Part shown: piece by piece, positions 1 through 14,800 of the stretch
Numbering within the stretch: the first letter of the stretch is position 1
Layout of the letters: each line of letters opens with the position of its first letter
Origin: Drosophila pseudoobscura
Lineage: Eukaryota > Arthropoda > Insecta > Diptera > Drosophilidae
Reading direction: 5' to 3'
NCBI RefSeq assembly: GCF_009870125.1
Contig: NC_046683.1
Location: forward strand, 2,170,001 to 2,234,000
Length of the DNA: 64,000 nt
Made by a program: the position numbers and the translations under genes
Notes under the pieces: generated by a model
Told to the model about the DNA's origin: nothing
What the model saw: only the letters and a program-made list of their open reading frames with translations
The model's database searches: none

Positions 1-675
1 AACGGGTATTGCTGCGAGTAGTATTTGTCCATCAGTTTTTGTTTGCTCTGTTGCCGCTTTGCACCGCCTTCGATCGGGTGGTGTTTGCTCTCCTCCTCAG
101 CTGTCATAAATTATCACCGCCCTAGCGACCACAAGCGACGATGTGTGCTGCCCCATAGCCCCCTTGGCTGCCCTCTGTATGGGCGGGGCGGAGGGGAGGG
201 GAAAACGCACTTAATCAGCCATTAGAAATCTTCATTAGAACTGGCGTGTCCCCAAAAATGAAAGAAAAACGCTGGCCGCAAACACATTTCTGGCTTTGTT
301 TGCTTTGCACTTAAATAATTTAATTGCTTATAAAACAAATAACTGGCGGACCGAACTGGTTCGCAGTTCGTGAACCATTTGTACAAATACACAGATACAC
401 AGATACAGAGATACCCAGATACACATTTATAAATACATATGTATATCTGTTGGGTTTTTATCGGAGTTTGATTCGGTTTCGTTTTGTTTTATTCTCTGTT
501 GTGTGCCGCTGTGTTTTCATTTGAGGGCAGATTCGATTGATTGATGGACTGATTGACAGGCCAACACTCGTAGCTGTCAAATTTGAAGCAACTCAAACCG
601 AAAGGAGCTACGGAATCGGACCGAGTCATTCACAGAGAGAAAGAAATCAGTCCACCCATTCCTCAAAGTAATACC

Positions 676-706
676 ACAGATACAGATACAGATACAGATA
701 CAGATA
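676..706. repeat. GATACA hexanucleotide repeat
   Basis: About five tandem GATACA units inside the sog intron. Simple sequence with no other feature visible. Confidence 0.85.
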
Positions 707-971
707 GGGGAGACAGATACACATATACTGTTCTTTGATTATATTCATATGTGTCTGTGTATCTGCAAGTTTTCTTTTCTTTTCATTGAATTTTATGATA
801 TCCCATGTTGAGCTTTAACATTTGCGCTAATTATTTTGCCACAATTAATTAAGGCGCAAAATAAAAATAACATTAAACAAGATCCAACCCACAAAAAGGC
901 CAGATAAATAAATATGCACATACATATATATCTTATAGATACATCCAATATATATGCTATATATTGCATAC

Positions 972-996
972 GTGTGTGTGTGTGTGTGTGTGTGTA
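972..996. repeat. (GT)n microsatellite
   Basis: Uninterrupted GT dinucleotides in the sog intron, followed within 50 bases by a short CTGC tetranucleotide repeat. Confidence 0.9.
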
Positions 997-3900
997 TAAA
1001 TAAATAAAAACAGTTTCGGCCTGCCGGCCTGCCTGCCTGCCTGCCTGGCCTGCTCTATATACGATATATCCACTGATCTCCGCTGATCTTTTAACTCAAT
1101 TAAAAGCGCGTACGAGCGCCAAAATTTTCAAAGGCACTCTGTCTGTCCCCCCCGTCTCGCTGTCTCTTTCCATAGCCATAGTCTACCCTACCTATCTCAT
1201 TCTGCTGCTGCTGCTGCTACAAAAAATAGCCGACAACTCGACGCCGTCGCTGGCTTTTGGTTTTGGTTCTGGTTCTGCGTCATGTGAGTCACTGCAACAA
1301 CAGCAACAACCACAGCAGTACAGTACTATAGAGTGTGGCAGCAGCATCAGCAGCACCAGCAGCAACGCATTTGGCAACAATCACAATTGCCAGGCGAAAA
1401 TATCTGTGGTACGTTTTCCTTTTGGCCACAGCAACAGCCATAGCCACAGCCACAGCCACAGCCTGGTGGCCACAGCAGCAGCAGCAGAACCACTGATGAC
1501 ACATGTAGTACGAGATACTTGTACGAGTATCTGTATATGCCCCTCTTCTGTCTTCCGTCTTCCGTCCCACGTGTGTGTGGTGTGGCTGTTCTTTTGACTG
1601 TAATTAGCACATTGTAAAGCACAAAAAAGAGATACATATGTATATTTTGCTGTCTTTATGCAGAGCATACCGCACCACAATGGCACACCACACCAAACAG
1701 TCCATGGTCCAAATTGACACGCTTCTCCTTTCAGCAAAGGAGTGTCCTTTCTCTTTTCCTCTTCCTTTAGTTTCGGCAACGAACGATCTCATCTTTGAAA
1801 ACTTTTGTCGCCTGCCCAAAACTGCATGCGAGGGGGGCAGGGGGCCAGCGGGGGCATTATTATTTTTAACATTTGTTTGCTAATGATTCGTAGGCTGCAA
1901 ATGTTTGCCCAGACACTTTCAAGTTGCGGTGGCTGCTCTGCTGCTGCTGCTGCAGTCCGTAAATTGTTGCAATTTGTGCTCCACTCTCACTCTCGCTCTC
2001 TCTCTCTCTGCCCCCACTAGCTGCCTCTCTGTCTCTCTCCTTTTTGCGTGCTTGAGTCCAATGCACTGCCAACAACAGCAACAACAGCAACAACAGAAAC
2101 AACAGAAAAAGATACAATTTATTTCTAGACATTTCGTCTTAAATTAAACTTAAAAATATGCCCAAATACATATGCAGATGCATCTGTGTGTGTGTGGAAT
2201 GCACTTGTGTGTGGCAGGCTGTCCGCCCACGCTGCAGCCTCCTTCCCTGCCCCCTGCCCCCTGCCCCCTCCGCGTCCGCATCCGCATCCAGCCTTGTGGC
2301 AGATCAAAATGTGTGTAATTTATTTACAGGCATATTTCCCATTTCATTTCGTTGTTTCGTTGCTTCGCTGTTTCGTTCCTTCGTTCGTTGCACGTTCGGG
2401 TCTTTTTTCAATGAATGGGAATGCTGCGAATCGCAACAAAACGGCCATAAATCACAAATGGCCTGGAACGACAGCACCAACAGTGCAATCCGTCAAAAAT
2501 GTTACTCTATTAAGAGCATAAACAAACAACAATTGAACTATTTTTCCAACAAATCAGCAAAAGCAAAAGCAGAACCAGAAACAGAATTTTCCGGATTCCA
2601 TGAGTATTTTCTGGCTATTGTTGTTTTTTTCGGCTAGACAAATTTTAGAAATGTAAACAGGAAGTGGATTCCGAAGGAAGAGAAAGAATTTAGTTTCCTT
2701 TTCGATTTCTTATTAAGTTCTACGTGAAAACAAAGTCCCTCTCTTGTGGAATCGATATTTAATCGATAAGCTTCCACCAGAACATCGCTCTTCAAGTGGT
2801 TTCTTAGATCTTAGATCCTTAATGGGAGACCATTGTCTCCGCAGCTATCTTTTCCCTGCGAAAATGCCACTTCTTGAGATATTCTCTGGGGAGTGCACCG
2901 ATCCGATCCGTGTACTATATACGATCCATGCTGCAGATCTCGGGTCTCTTGGAATGCGATTAACGGACATTGCTGGGAGATTATCGCCTCCCACTGGAGC
3001 TGCTGCCTTGCACACAGACAAAAAAGTACTATACTATATGTTTTTTTTTTCTTTCTGCTGCAGTTGTTGTTTTTGTTTTACTTATAAATCTATTGCGCGG
3101 GGATTATTCTCTCATTGTTTTGCTGCTTCTGCTGCTGCTGCTGTTGTTTTTGTAGTCGTATTTAAATTGTTTCGCACGCAAATAAAACTGGCGCCAATGA
3201 CAAGAGCAGCAACAAAAACAGCTACAACAAAATTGATAAACGTCGCGCGTCGTTAGCGCCACTTATCACGTATACGCCATGGCGCCCCGACAGAGTGTCC
3301 GTCAGGGGTTCTGCTGCGGCTGCGGCTGCGGCTGCTGCTGCTTCTGCCTCTGGGTGGGTGGTTCGATTGCATCAAAATTTCTAGTTCAGCAAGGTAGCCC
3401 GCTATCGCTATCACGTGTATTTAGTTAATTAGGTTATTGTCAGGCCAGCCCAGCCCTGCCCTGCCCTTCCGCTCCTCTTTTGCCGTTTCTCCGTTCCTTT
3501 TGGCGAGCACATGTGAAAACGCCAAAGAGATATGGAATTGTGAATGATGTGGAGTGATGGGCGCCGGTGATAAGCGGCTACGGGCTACGAGGGACAGACA
3601 GCACAGGTGTTTCATATCTATGCTTGTGCTCGCTTGTTTAGGGATGGTGGGATTTTCCTACAAATTTGTGCACATTTCTGGGACTTGAACGCGTTTTCCT
3701 TGCGGCTTCCCAGCGCGCGTTTTCCATGCGTTTCGAGCGCGCTTTTAGCCGCTTCCGCTGGGCTTTTCGCATACTGTAATTAAATGAATTTTCCTACCAT
3801 TGTTTCCCCCGTCGCCGCCGGTAGTCCCAAAAACCATTTCATTGCCAAAGCAACAGCACAAAAAATGCCCAATTTTGGTCTTTTTGGCTGTGTCTAGTTT

Positions 3901-5205
3901 CGGGTTTGGGGCTGGGGTTTTGGCTGCTTTTCGGTTTGTTTCATTTCGATGATTCGATTCGTTTACATTTTTTATGAGTGGCGCCAAGAGTTTTAGCATA
4001 ATTTCGATGCGATGCGATGGGATGGGATGGATGCCGCGAGTGTGTTGGTAATTAAAATATATTAATAATTTAACGCGTCTCGTCTCGCCGCTTCAGTCTT
4101 CGATTTGCATACGATTTGTGGCATTTTGTGCAAAGCTGTGCCTGTGCCTGTGCCCGTGCCCGTGACTCTGCAGCGCGCGCAGCCAATTAACGATCTGAAA
4201 AATCACAAAAATCACACACAGAAAAAAAAAGAAGAGGCTGCTAATGAAATTGAGACTATCGAATCGGTTGCTGCTGCTGCTGCTGCTGCTTCTGCTGTTG
4301 ATGTCCCCATGCCCCAGACCCAGACCCAGCCCCAGCCCCAGACCCAGCCCCATTCCGCAGCTAATCCCGCCATTTGACACTTGTTGGCGCCCAGCAGAGC
4401 GTCCCAGTTGGTGGCGCTTCTTCATCGCCTTTGCCATCGCCTTTGGGTTTTTGCATTTGTAATTGAAAACGCTGCCGGAAGCGCTGCCTCAACGCCTCTC
4501 AACGAATGTGGCGCCACAGAATGCTGGTGCCGCAGCCATCTCTGGCATGTGGCTGCTGCTGATGTTGCAGCTTTTGGCTGAAAACGTTCTCATGGCTGCA
4601 ACGAGATGGCAATTTCGATTGCTGCCCACCCGAAACTGCATCGGAGTCTGGATATGAATCTGAATCAGAGTCCAGTCTCCTGTCTCCAGTCTCCTGTCTC
4701 CTATCTCCTGTCCCTCCTGTTTCTCCTGTCGCCAGCTCTGTGATGTGGATCACTGGCCTGGGACCCCAATCAATTGAGAGTTGTTCGATTGAAGTTAATT
4801 AGTTGTTGATCGACTGACAATACTCCCGACTGGCCCCCTTCTGGCGCACTCGTTGTGGGCGTCTGTCGTTTGGTTTATGGATTTTCATTATTATTACATA
4901 CAATATACGAGTATATTGTAAATACGAGTGCGAGTGCGAGTGCGAGTACTAGCCTCGCTTTGCATCATCATCAGTCCCCCAGTCGCGCCAGTCCCCAGTC
5001 GCGGTGATATATAGGCATCGGCTGTTCCGTATATAAGCAATTGCAATCGACTGGCGCCACAGCAACCTGAACACACACACACACACATACCCATACACAT
5101 ATATACCATATATAGTACCATATAGTATACCATATACAGAGATCCGTACATGGCAATTGAGGAAATTAATTTTGGTTTTTATCTTTTTTGTTTCGTTTTT
5201 TTCAG

Positions 5206-8200
5206 TTACCGAATGTCAGTTTGGAAAAGTTCTCCGTGAGTTGGGCTCGACCTGGTATGCGGATCTGGGACCGCCCTTCGGGGTGATGTACTGCATCAAA
5301 TGCGAATGCGTGGCGGTAAGTAAACGATCAGTTCGATAAGACTCTATAGAACCACTACTACTAGGACACAAAAACAGAACTGGGCATCCCATGGCCCCGG
5401 CCGATATGCCTTTAGAGCCGATTGACTAATGACCGTCGACATTCGGTACAAGCCAAATGCCAGAAAAGAAATGACAGAGGAAAACAGCAAACAGAACAGC
5501 AAACTGCGAATGAAAATGATTGTGTTTTCATTTCGGTTTCGGGACGCGCCTAATTTATGGCATTTCCACGCATGATTAATATCGATTTGAAAGCTCGTTC
5601 TGGCGATATATTGAGGATCAGAGCCAAATATTCTTTTGCCTGCAAATCGGCGAAAAACAATTTCTGGCATTTTGGCATTCTGGCATTCCTCTGGCCAAAT
5701 TCGATCGAATTACGCAAAAAAAAATACGCAACCGCAAAGATGAATACTATAATGTTGCACCCTCTCTCTCGCTGTTGCCACACTCGTGTGTGGTGTCCTC
5801 GAGTGGGGATGGGATGGGACGGGATGGATAGAAGCTATAGGGACGTCGTCGGGAGACAGAAAAATTAATTGACGCCATCAGGTCTTCAGGCTGTTGGCCG
5901 TCGTGTTGTTGCTGTTGTTGTCTGCGAAAGGCCAGACAGGGGCCAGATATACGTACATACATACCGTACACCCGTATACGCACATATACACTATTCAAAG
6001 ATACTATATCGGACTTACTTATATAGAAGTCTGTTTCTCTGCTTCTCTGCTTCTCTGTTTGTTTGTTTGTCTGTCTGTCTGGATGGATGGATGGATGGAT
6101 GAATACATGCGAGTTTGAGAATGAGTACGAGTATATTCAGGTATATATTTTTCGTTAATTTTTAATGTGCATTGCATAAAAGTCAGCTTGGAAATTAATT
6201 AATGATAATTTATGTTGGCTGCAAGCGTCGCAAATGAGCACATCATAAAATTATTTAAAACATGTTGCTGCCGCGGCCGCCGCTTGAACTTTAAGGCACA
6301 GCAAGCGGCAAGGCAGCAGCAGCGGCAGCGGCAGCAGCAGCGGCCAACAGCAACAACCAATAAAAATTAATAATAAAAAGCCACCGAGAGGAACATCAAA
6401 AAGACAAACAGCAGCCAACAGAAAGCTACCAGCAAATTCATAAAAATATACAATAATTATAAAAAACGTGCATATACTCGTACGAGTATTCGTAGATTTC
6501 TATATTTATATAAACTTTATATTAAGCAGCGGCCGCCGCCTGACTTAGTTTAGATTTAGATTTAGATTTAGTTTCTGTTGCTGTTGCTAACAAGTGGCAT
6601 AAATCACAGACAGGTGACAGGTGACAGGCCTGGGAATCTGCATTACGACCGGACTGGACCGAACCGAACCGCACCGAACACTAATTCCAATTAGCTGGTG
6701 GTTTCTTTATTTTAATCTCTCTCCCGGCTCTGCTTGCACCATCTTCCAGATACCCAAGAAGCGCCGCATCGTTGCACGCGTCCAGTGTCGCAACATTAAG
6801 AACGAGTGCCCGCCGGCCAAGTGCGACGATCCCATCTCGCTGCCCGGCAAGTGCTGCAAGACCTGTCCGGGGGATCGCAATGGTAAGTACATCATAGTTC
6901 GGGGGAAACACTACCAATCAAATCAATCAATCTATTGAGATGTGATGGTAAATCATCACATCGCATCGCATCGCATCGCAACGCAACCTTTTTCCAAAAA
7001 CTGATTCATGGCCATAAATTTCGGGGATATGTTTCAATATTTTGACACTTGCAATTGCCCCGTCGGAATGGCTGCTGCCCAGAGATCTGTTTGATCGTAT
7101 AAATCTGGATTAGATGGAATCTGCCCACAGATCAGACATCTCTCGCTCTCTGTCTCTCTGTCTGTCTCGATATACATACGAGTGTAGCCCATTCCATGCG
7201 TAGATATATCTGGGGGGATCTTCTTCTATATAGCCATGAATAATTAAGCGTAGCATCCACGGCAGCTGCCTGTGTGTGGACAGACGACGAGTGGGACACC
7301 ACACAAACAAGATGATGCTATGATGCTCATCGGCGGTGTCCATCTCATCTCCCCCCCACCCCGCCCCCATCTTTTCTCTCTCTCTCTCGCTCTCTCTCTG
7401 TCTGATACATGGCCGAGTTGGTGGCCGAAACGCGTAAATTGTTTATGAAAAATTACTTGGCCCGAAATGAAGGTCAACGCTACGCAATTTATATTTCGTT
7501 TTTATGTCTCAGTCAGCGTCTGTCCGTGTGTCCCCCCTTCCCCCTCCCCACTCCCCCGTGCACCGTCGCCACCGTGTGTCTCCCTCCATTTGGTGGATGA
7601 TGATGATGATTCCTCTTCCTTGGGTCCCCACTACTTAGCATACCATTATAGAGAGCATGGCATACATGCCATGCCATCGGCGCCCATCTTCAGCCCTCAG
7701 TTCCCCCACCCTCCTGCTTCTTTTTTTTTTGTTGTTTTTGCTTTTTGTTGGGTTCGTTTTTTTTTTGGCGACTTTTGCATTTATTTATTTTGTATTCTCT
7801 TTGTTTTATTCTCAATTTATTTTATATCGCCCGAACGAACGGCGCCCCAACGTTGTTGCTGTATTATCGGAATACAGGCAATATCAGCGGCATATAGCCC
7901 CGAAAAGTATTTCAAGTATTCCATTTGGAAAGGGGTCCCAATGGGGGCGCACGTGCCGCATTTCGAGAGGCTTTAATAGATCAATTACTGTACTCTCCAA
8001 TAACAGAGGGATACAAAGTCTGGACTAGAGGGGTATATATATCTCTCTCTCTCTATATATATATGTACAAATCTATATGTATATCTATATGTATCGGCTC
8101 TCTGAAGTTAAAGCTAAACACTGGCCTACCCATTCGCAGGGGGTGATGTGAAGCGGGGCGGGGTGGGGTTCTTTTTTAGCAAAATATCGCACTCAGGCAG

Positions 8201-11200
8201 CTGTCAGACCTCTCTATATACTATATACAGATATATGTACATACGTGTACATATATATAATTTATGATTGGGTATATGGAGGAGCATAGCCAGGCACTGA
8301 ATCACTTTTGGCTTTGGCTAATTTTCTGCCTGAATTGAATTCACAATTAGAACGGCTTTTGGCCAGAGATCTCTGACTCTGTCTCTCTCTGCTCTCTGCT
8401 CTTCTCTCTTTCTCTACTCTTCTCTCTCTCCCTCTCTTTGTGACATTTTTCACATAATCAGGCACAAGTGCTGCCTGAATTCCAGTCCCCGTCCCCAAAG
8501 CTTCAGCCTGCGGTGGTTGCCTGTGTGGCATGGGGCAAACTGGTTGCCTGCCACCGAACGGGAATGGAAGTGGGTATGGGTATGGGTATGGGTATGGCTG
8601 TTGGACAGTGGTCGGTGGTCGGTGGTCGGGGTGGTCAGGGGGACTGCCGGGTGGATCGGCTGGTGGCATCACATCATTAGTTTCCGTTTTGTGGCAATTT
8701 TTCATTTGCTTATGCAAAGAGCCGTTGACCCCATCGGGGACCTTTTACTGCGATCACCCTTGCACCCTCCCCAGCCCCAGCCCCACCCCCCACCGATCGC
8801 ACAATTTCACTTTTCTTGAGTTATTTTGTAGCTTTTCTCTTCTCTTTTTGGCCAAAAGCCAGAGCCATAGCCAGAGCCACGTCAAGAGGCAGCCACTGAA
8901 AAAGACTCGACTCCCAACTCCCCGAACTTGCAACTCGTTTGCCATAAATAGTTAGAAGGCACGGGCGCGGCTCCAGCTCCAGCTCCAGAGGAGACTCTTT
9001 GGCTCTCACGCAGTCAGCCAGTCAGCCAGTTGGCCATCCGATGGACATCCATTGGCCATCCATTGGCCATCCCATCCCCATCCCAATCCCCTCGCCGGGT
9101 GCTAGCTATTGTACAAATATTTCGCAGCATCATCAGCAGCAGCAGCAGTCGCAACCACTTGCAGCGATCGTTTTCCAAAGTTATTTTGTGCCTAACTTGG
9201 CTTTTTCTGCCTCATAGTTGACTTACAGTCAGGCCTCGCGAGTGGTGCAGCCCGGCAAGGGGCTCTTAGCAGCGGCCGTTGCTCTTAGAGCGACACCACT
9301 GTGGTTGTCAGGCCCTGGCCCGGAGCCGAAGCCGAAGCCGAGGCCAGAGCCGGAGCCGGAGCAGGGGCTGCTGCTTGAAGCCTGAAGCTCATGACATGGC
9401 CATATAATCAACATCAGCAATTGCCTTCCTTCGTTAAATGTCCATTTTGGGATCGAATCTTTTGGCTCTTCTCCCTCCTCCTCCCTCCCTTCCTCTCTCT
9501 CTCTCTCCCTCCCTCTTTCTTTTCCAGGCGATCCAATCCATCTGCTCCATCTCCGCTCTCTGTGGAGCATTAATTTATGCCAGGGCTCTGTGGTTTTTTT
9601 CGTTCTTCATTCGTTCATTTTTATAATGACATAACTCGAGCATTTTAACGCTTATTAAATTATCTCATTTGCCGCCACAAACGGCGGGCGGTCCCAAACG
9701 GACACAGGGGATGGAGTGGCAGGGGGCAGGGGGCAGGGGGGCAGAGTGGCGGGGTATATCCCCAGGTAGACAATAAAAGTTAATGTTTTTCGATTCCAAT
9801 CGATTCCAATCGGTGCTGCCGCTGCTGCTGCCATTAAGCGAACCGAACTTGATGACATCTTTTGTGGTGAGGCTCTTGGCTCTTGGTTGGTGTCCCCACC
9901 CTTCCATTCCCTTCCCGCTGCCCTATGTACCATGTAGCACATTCCCTTCCAAGTTGGGATATGACGACCGTCGGAGGATCGTCTTTCCCAGCAACTTTGT
10001 AGCAGGGTTCGGGACGGGCCACTCTCTCTCTCTCTCCGTCTCCGTCTGCCTGCCACCACAAAAGGATCGACTGAACCAAATTCATTTTTATGGCCGGGCG
10101 TGAGGTGCGCCATCGAACAATAAAATCTTCAACTTTATCTTTATCTTTATCGGTTCTGCATCGGCAACGGAACCGTCTATTATGTTGAGCACGTCTCTCC
10201 GCCGCACACCGCACCCCGCATCCCGCGCTCTTCCTACCTCTTCAGAGCAGCGAGGCAGCGGGTAAAAACCTTCTTTCGGTCTCTTGTTTTTTTTTGTGGA
10301 GTGGAGATTTTCGGTTCGGTTCTGCGATAAGCCTCGAGAAATAGAGCTAACAAGGGGCTGGGGGTTCTATCTAAATCAAATGATCTACCAGATAGGGAAG
10401 AGAGTTAGAGAGAGCAGATTAATGCAGATCGGGAGTGGGGGGGATCGAACTGCGGCAACGGTAAAAGAAAGAAAGAGTTGAATGACTATGGGATGAAATG
10501 CTCACTATTTCTAGCACTGCCAGGACTCTTAAACACTTTGGGCAGATTTCCAGGCCAATGAATCCCAAGGAGGCCAAGGAGCATGCCCATCCGCTCTTCT
10601 TGGCCATGGCCCTCCCGTGCTTTTGGCCATTCTTTCGAAACTCGAACTCGTTCCCGTGTCTCTGTCCATGTCTGTCCGAGTGGGTATGTGTATGTGTAAC
10701 ACACACACACACATTCTGCCCCCCATTTGAAGAGAAACACTTTCAAACGATTTTTGTTAATGAGCTGCCGCCGCCTGAGATTCTTTTGGGGCAGATGCTG
10801 GGACTGCGAAGGGGAGGGGAGGGGGGAGCACCACATACCAAAGCGTTGAGTCAATGCCGAGGTGTCGTTTGTCTTTCGGTCTTGGCTTTGTCGGCTTCGC
10901 TGTCCGCCGTCCCCCGTCCGCTTACCCCTCCACTCCACTCCACTCCTCACCGTCCCCTTCGCCTTCGCCATCGCGTTCCCTTTACCATTTTACCTGTGTC
11001 ATGGATGGGCAACGTGTCGTCGTCTTTGTGCCCGAACGAAACTCATTTATCTTGGCTTACAGCGGAGAAGAGACCACAAAAACGAAACTAAAAATTTCAT
11101 TCATCTGCAAGCGCGATTCAAGGGCAGATGCCACTGTCCGTCCGACCACTGGACCACTGGCCTGGCCCGGACCAATAAGCCCCAAGAATGTAGAGCCACA

Positions 11201-11825
11201 AATTGAAAAAGAAATAAAGAAAAGGCCAAAACCGACACCAAGAAGAGCCAAACGCGGCTCCCCCAGTCAAGTCCAGTCCAGTACAGCCCAGTACAGCCCA
11301 GTCCAGAAGTGGCTCGTATTAAGATCAGGCGATAAGATCGGACAGCAGCCGCCGCCACCGTAGTCCAGGGCTAGGGTCCAGAGACAGAGACAGAGCCCAC
11401 AGAGCCCACAGAGCCCAAAGAGCCCACAGAGCCAGGGCCTCGTCCGGGGCTCAATAAAATGCTATACAAGGTGTCAGATTTGTCGCCCTTCATTATGCGA
11501 TGGCGGCAAGAAGTTCCCTTCCTTCCCGTCTGCTGTTCGAGTATTCTTTTTCACATTTTTTGCGGCTTACGAGCTGAAAGCTGAAAGCTGAACGCTGACC
11601 GTTGGGTTCGGGCGAGGACGGGATTGGGCTTGGTGTTGGGGTTGGGGTTGGGGTTGTGGGTCTTCGAGAAGGAGCGAAGCAGCATAAAATAATCGAAATG
11701 CCAATGCAGCATCATCGACAGCAGCTAACGAAGGAGAGGATCGGATCGGTACGGATGGGATGGCATGGGATGGGGTCGAATGGAATGGCACTGTTCGAAT
11801 GCTAAATGATGTTGTATGAGAGACT

Positions 11826-11857
<32 letters not shown>

Positions 11858-14800
11858 CTGCTCCTCAAAGGGCATCCCAGGTTCGCTTTAATCAGCTTTT
11901 GTCGGAACCGTCAGCCGACTGCCAGGCTGCTGCCACTTCTAACGAACTCAGAGACCTCGTCGAACCACCGAGACCCGAGATCCGAGATCCGAGACCCGAA
12001 TGCTGAGTGCCGACTGCCGAATGCCGAATGCCGAGAGCCGCTGATGGCGATGGTTTTGAAGGTGATTTATGTGGCCTCTGGCTCTCGCTCTGGCTCTGGC
12101 CTGGGCCTCAGACCTCGCTGGGCTGGTGTCAATCAAGTCCCCTGCCGAGTGCCCCGGAAATGTGTCCACCTACTTTCACGCCATGCAGCAAATGAGCGTG
12201 TCATGTGGATTCCAGGAATCTGGAAGCCAGGAATTCTCTGGCATTCTCTGGCATTCACTGGCCATACGAATATAGGGCTTCTACCTGGCCTCAATTTATG
12301 CACGATTAATGAATGCCACCTGGGTAGAGAGGCGACCCGACCTGGCCGACCCGACCTGGCCGCCTCTCTCTCTACCTGTGATCCCCGCCATTCATTGAGG
12401 ATTGAGGATCTATGTGGCATCCGCTTTGCAGCCAGCCAGCCATTCACTCACCATTCACTCAGCCATTCACTCATTCATTCATTCGGATCGAGAGAACAGT
12501 TGAGCAGCAGAGCAGCGGGAGGAGGAATTCCTAGGGGGCGGTGCATTGCTTTGAAGCATTTGTTTCCATCTAAATTCCATTTAAGGTCGTGTCGCTTATG
12601 GCTTATCTTGTATCTGACAGAATCTCGTTTTCTCTTCCTTCCATTTGCAGATACGGATGTGGCCTTGGATGTGCCAGTGCCCAACGAGGAGGAGGAGCGC
12701 AACATGAAACGTAAGTAGAGATTCAAAAAACACCCAAACATACCATCCACCCTTCCACCCATCATCGTCTCCAAAAGCTAACCTCCGCATCTCGAAACCA
12801 TCTCTCTCATCCCGTTCCTGCCTTTAGATTACGCTGCGCTACTGACGGGCCGGACATCGTACTTCCTCAAGGGAGAGGAAATGAAGTCCATGTACACCAC
12901 CTACAATCCGCACAACATTGTGGCCACCGCCCGGTTCCTGTTCCACAAGAAGAACCTCTACTACTCGTTCTACACATCGTCGCGCATCGGGCGTCCGCGG
13001 GCCATCCAGTTCGTGGACGATGCCGGCGTCATACTCGAGGAGCACCAGCTGGAGACGACCCTCACGGGCACCCTCAGCGTCTACCAGAATGCCACTGGCA
13101 AGATCTGCGGCGTGTGGCGCCGCGTGCCCAGGGACTACAAGCGCATCCTGCGCGACGACCGCCTCCACGTGGTCCTGCTGTGGGGCAACAAGCACCAGTC
13201 GGAACTGGCCCTGGCCGGAAAGATAGCCAAGTACACGGCCCTGCAGACGGAGCTGTTCAGCTCGCTGCTAGAGCCGCCCCAGAGCCAGCCCGGCGGCAAG
13301 TTCGATCCGATGCTGACCGGAGCCGGTGGCACAGCCATCGTCTCGACCAGCAGTGGAGCTGCCTCCTCCATGCACCTGACCCTCGTGTTCAACGGCATCT
13401 TCGGGGCGGAGGAGTACGCGGACGCCGCTCTCAGCGTGAAGATCGAGCTGCCGGAGCGCAAGGAGATCATCTTCGATGAGGTGCCGCGCGTGCGCAAGCC
13501 CTCGGCCGAGATCAATGTCCTGGAGCTCTCCTCGCCCATCTCCATTCAGAACCTGCGGCTCATGTCCCGGGGCAAGCTGCTGCTCACCATCGAGTCGAAG
13601 AAGTATCCCCAGCTGCGCATCCAGGGGCACATCGTGACCCGGGCCAGCTGCGAGATCTTCCAGACCCTGCTGGCGCCGCACAACGGCGAGTCGGCCACGC
13701 GGAGCAGCGGCCTGGCCTGGGTCTACCTCAACACGGACGGGTCGCTGGCCTACAACATCGAGACGGACCACGTTAACACCCGCGACCGGCCGAACATCAG
13801 CCTCGTGGAGGAACAGGGCAAACGCAAGGCCAAGCTGGAGGACCTGACGCCCAGCTTCAACTTCAACCAGGCCATCGGCAGTGTGGAGAAGCTCGGCCCC
13901 AAGGTGCTCGAGTCTCTCTACGCCGGTGAGTTGGGCGTCAACGTGGGCACCGAGCACGAGACGAGCCTCATCCGGGGCCGCCTGGTGCCGCGGCCCGTGG
14001 CCGATGCCCGCGACTCGGCCGAGCCCATTCTGCTGAAGCGGCAGGAGCACCTGGCAGCAAGTGGCAGCAACCAGTCCGGACATGCCATGGGCATGGCCTG
14101 GATGTCCATCGACAACGAGTGCAATCTCCACTACGAGCTGACGCTGAGCGGAGTGCCGCCGCAGGACCTGCAGCTGTATCTGGAGGAAAAGCCGATCGAG
14201 GCTATCGGCGCCCCGGTGACCCGCAAGCTGCTCGAGGAGTTCAACGGCTCCTACCTCGAGGGCTTCTTCCTGAGCATGCCCTCCGCGGAGCTGATCAAGC
14301 TGGAGATGAGCGTCTGCTACCTGGAGCTGCACTCCAAGCACTCCAAGCAGCTGCTCCTGCGCGGCAAGCTCAAGAGCACGAAGGTGCCCGCCCACTGCTT
14401 CCCCGTCTACACCGACAACAATGTGCCCGTGCCCGGAGACCACAACGACAACCACCTGATCAACGCGGAGACCAAGTGCTTCCACTCCGGCCGCTTCTAC
14501 AACGAGTCCGAGCAGTGGCGCAGCGCCCAGGATGCCTGCCAGATGTGCGCCTGCCTGCGGGGCCAGTCCAACTGTGAGGTGATCAAGTGTCCGCCCCTCA
14601 AGTGCCGCCTCTCGGAGCAGTTGCTGCAGCGCGAGGGCGAATGCTGTCCGAGCTGCGTGCCCAAGCGAGAGGCGACCGCCGTCTCGGACTGGACACAGCC
14701 CCAGGGATCATCCGTTTCCGTTTCCGCATCCGCATCCTCATCCTTGCCGGCTGTTAATGGCAGCGACCTGCTCCTGCAACAGCAGCGACGGGGCTGCCGG

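Larger units (their letters stand above)
1..5205 (+). other. sog: sog intron, left part (upstream exon outside window)
   Basis: No coding exon is supported here. The first visible sog exon at 5206 opens in phase 1 after a pyrimidine-rich acceptor, so its upstream partner, which should encode the N-terminal signal-anchor, lies left of the window. The stretch holds simple repeats (GATACA units near 676-706, GT near 972-996, CTGC units near 1028-1050) and CAG/CTG-rich tracts. It has one sequence fitting a Dorsal/Rel site (GGGATTTTCC, 3649-3658) and an E-box CACATGT at about 3508. Open frames here are low complexity. In D. melanogaster the large first intron of sog carries early embryonic enhancers; whether this part does so is inference. 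Confidence 0.7.

Noticed and set aside
1381-1779. 132-codon minus-strand frame in the sog intron
   Set aside because: It runs through a CAG/CCACAG-type repeat and low-complexity DNA, has no domain character and overlaps frames on the other strand with the same repeat origin.
2744-3256. 170-codon plus-strand frame in the sog intron
   Set aside because: Poly-Phe, Val and Leu stretches come from T-rich and CTG-rich repeats; no splice or start support.
12044-12718. 224-codon frame ending in the short sog exon
   Set aside because: Only the last 60 bases before the donor (12651-12710) are coding; the rest is intron with repeats, and the true acceptor TTTGCAG ends at 12650.
13268-14485. 405-codon minus-strand frame opposite the large sog exon
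   Set aside because: Shadow of the strongly codon-biased sog coding sequence on the other strand.
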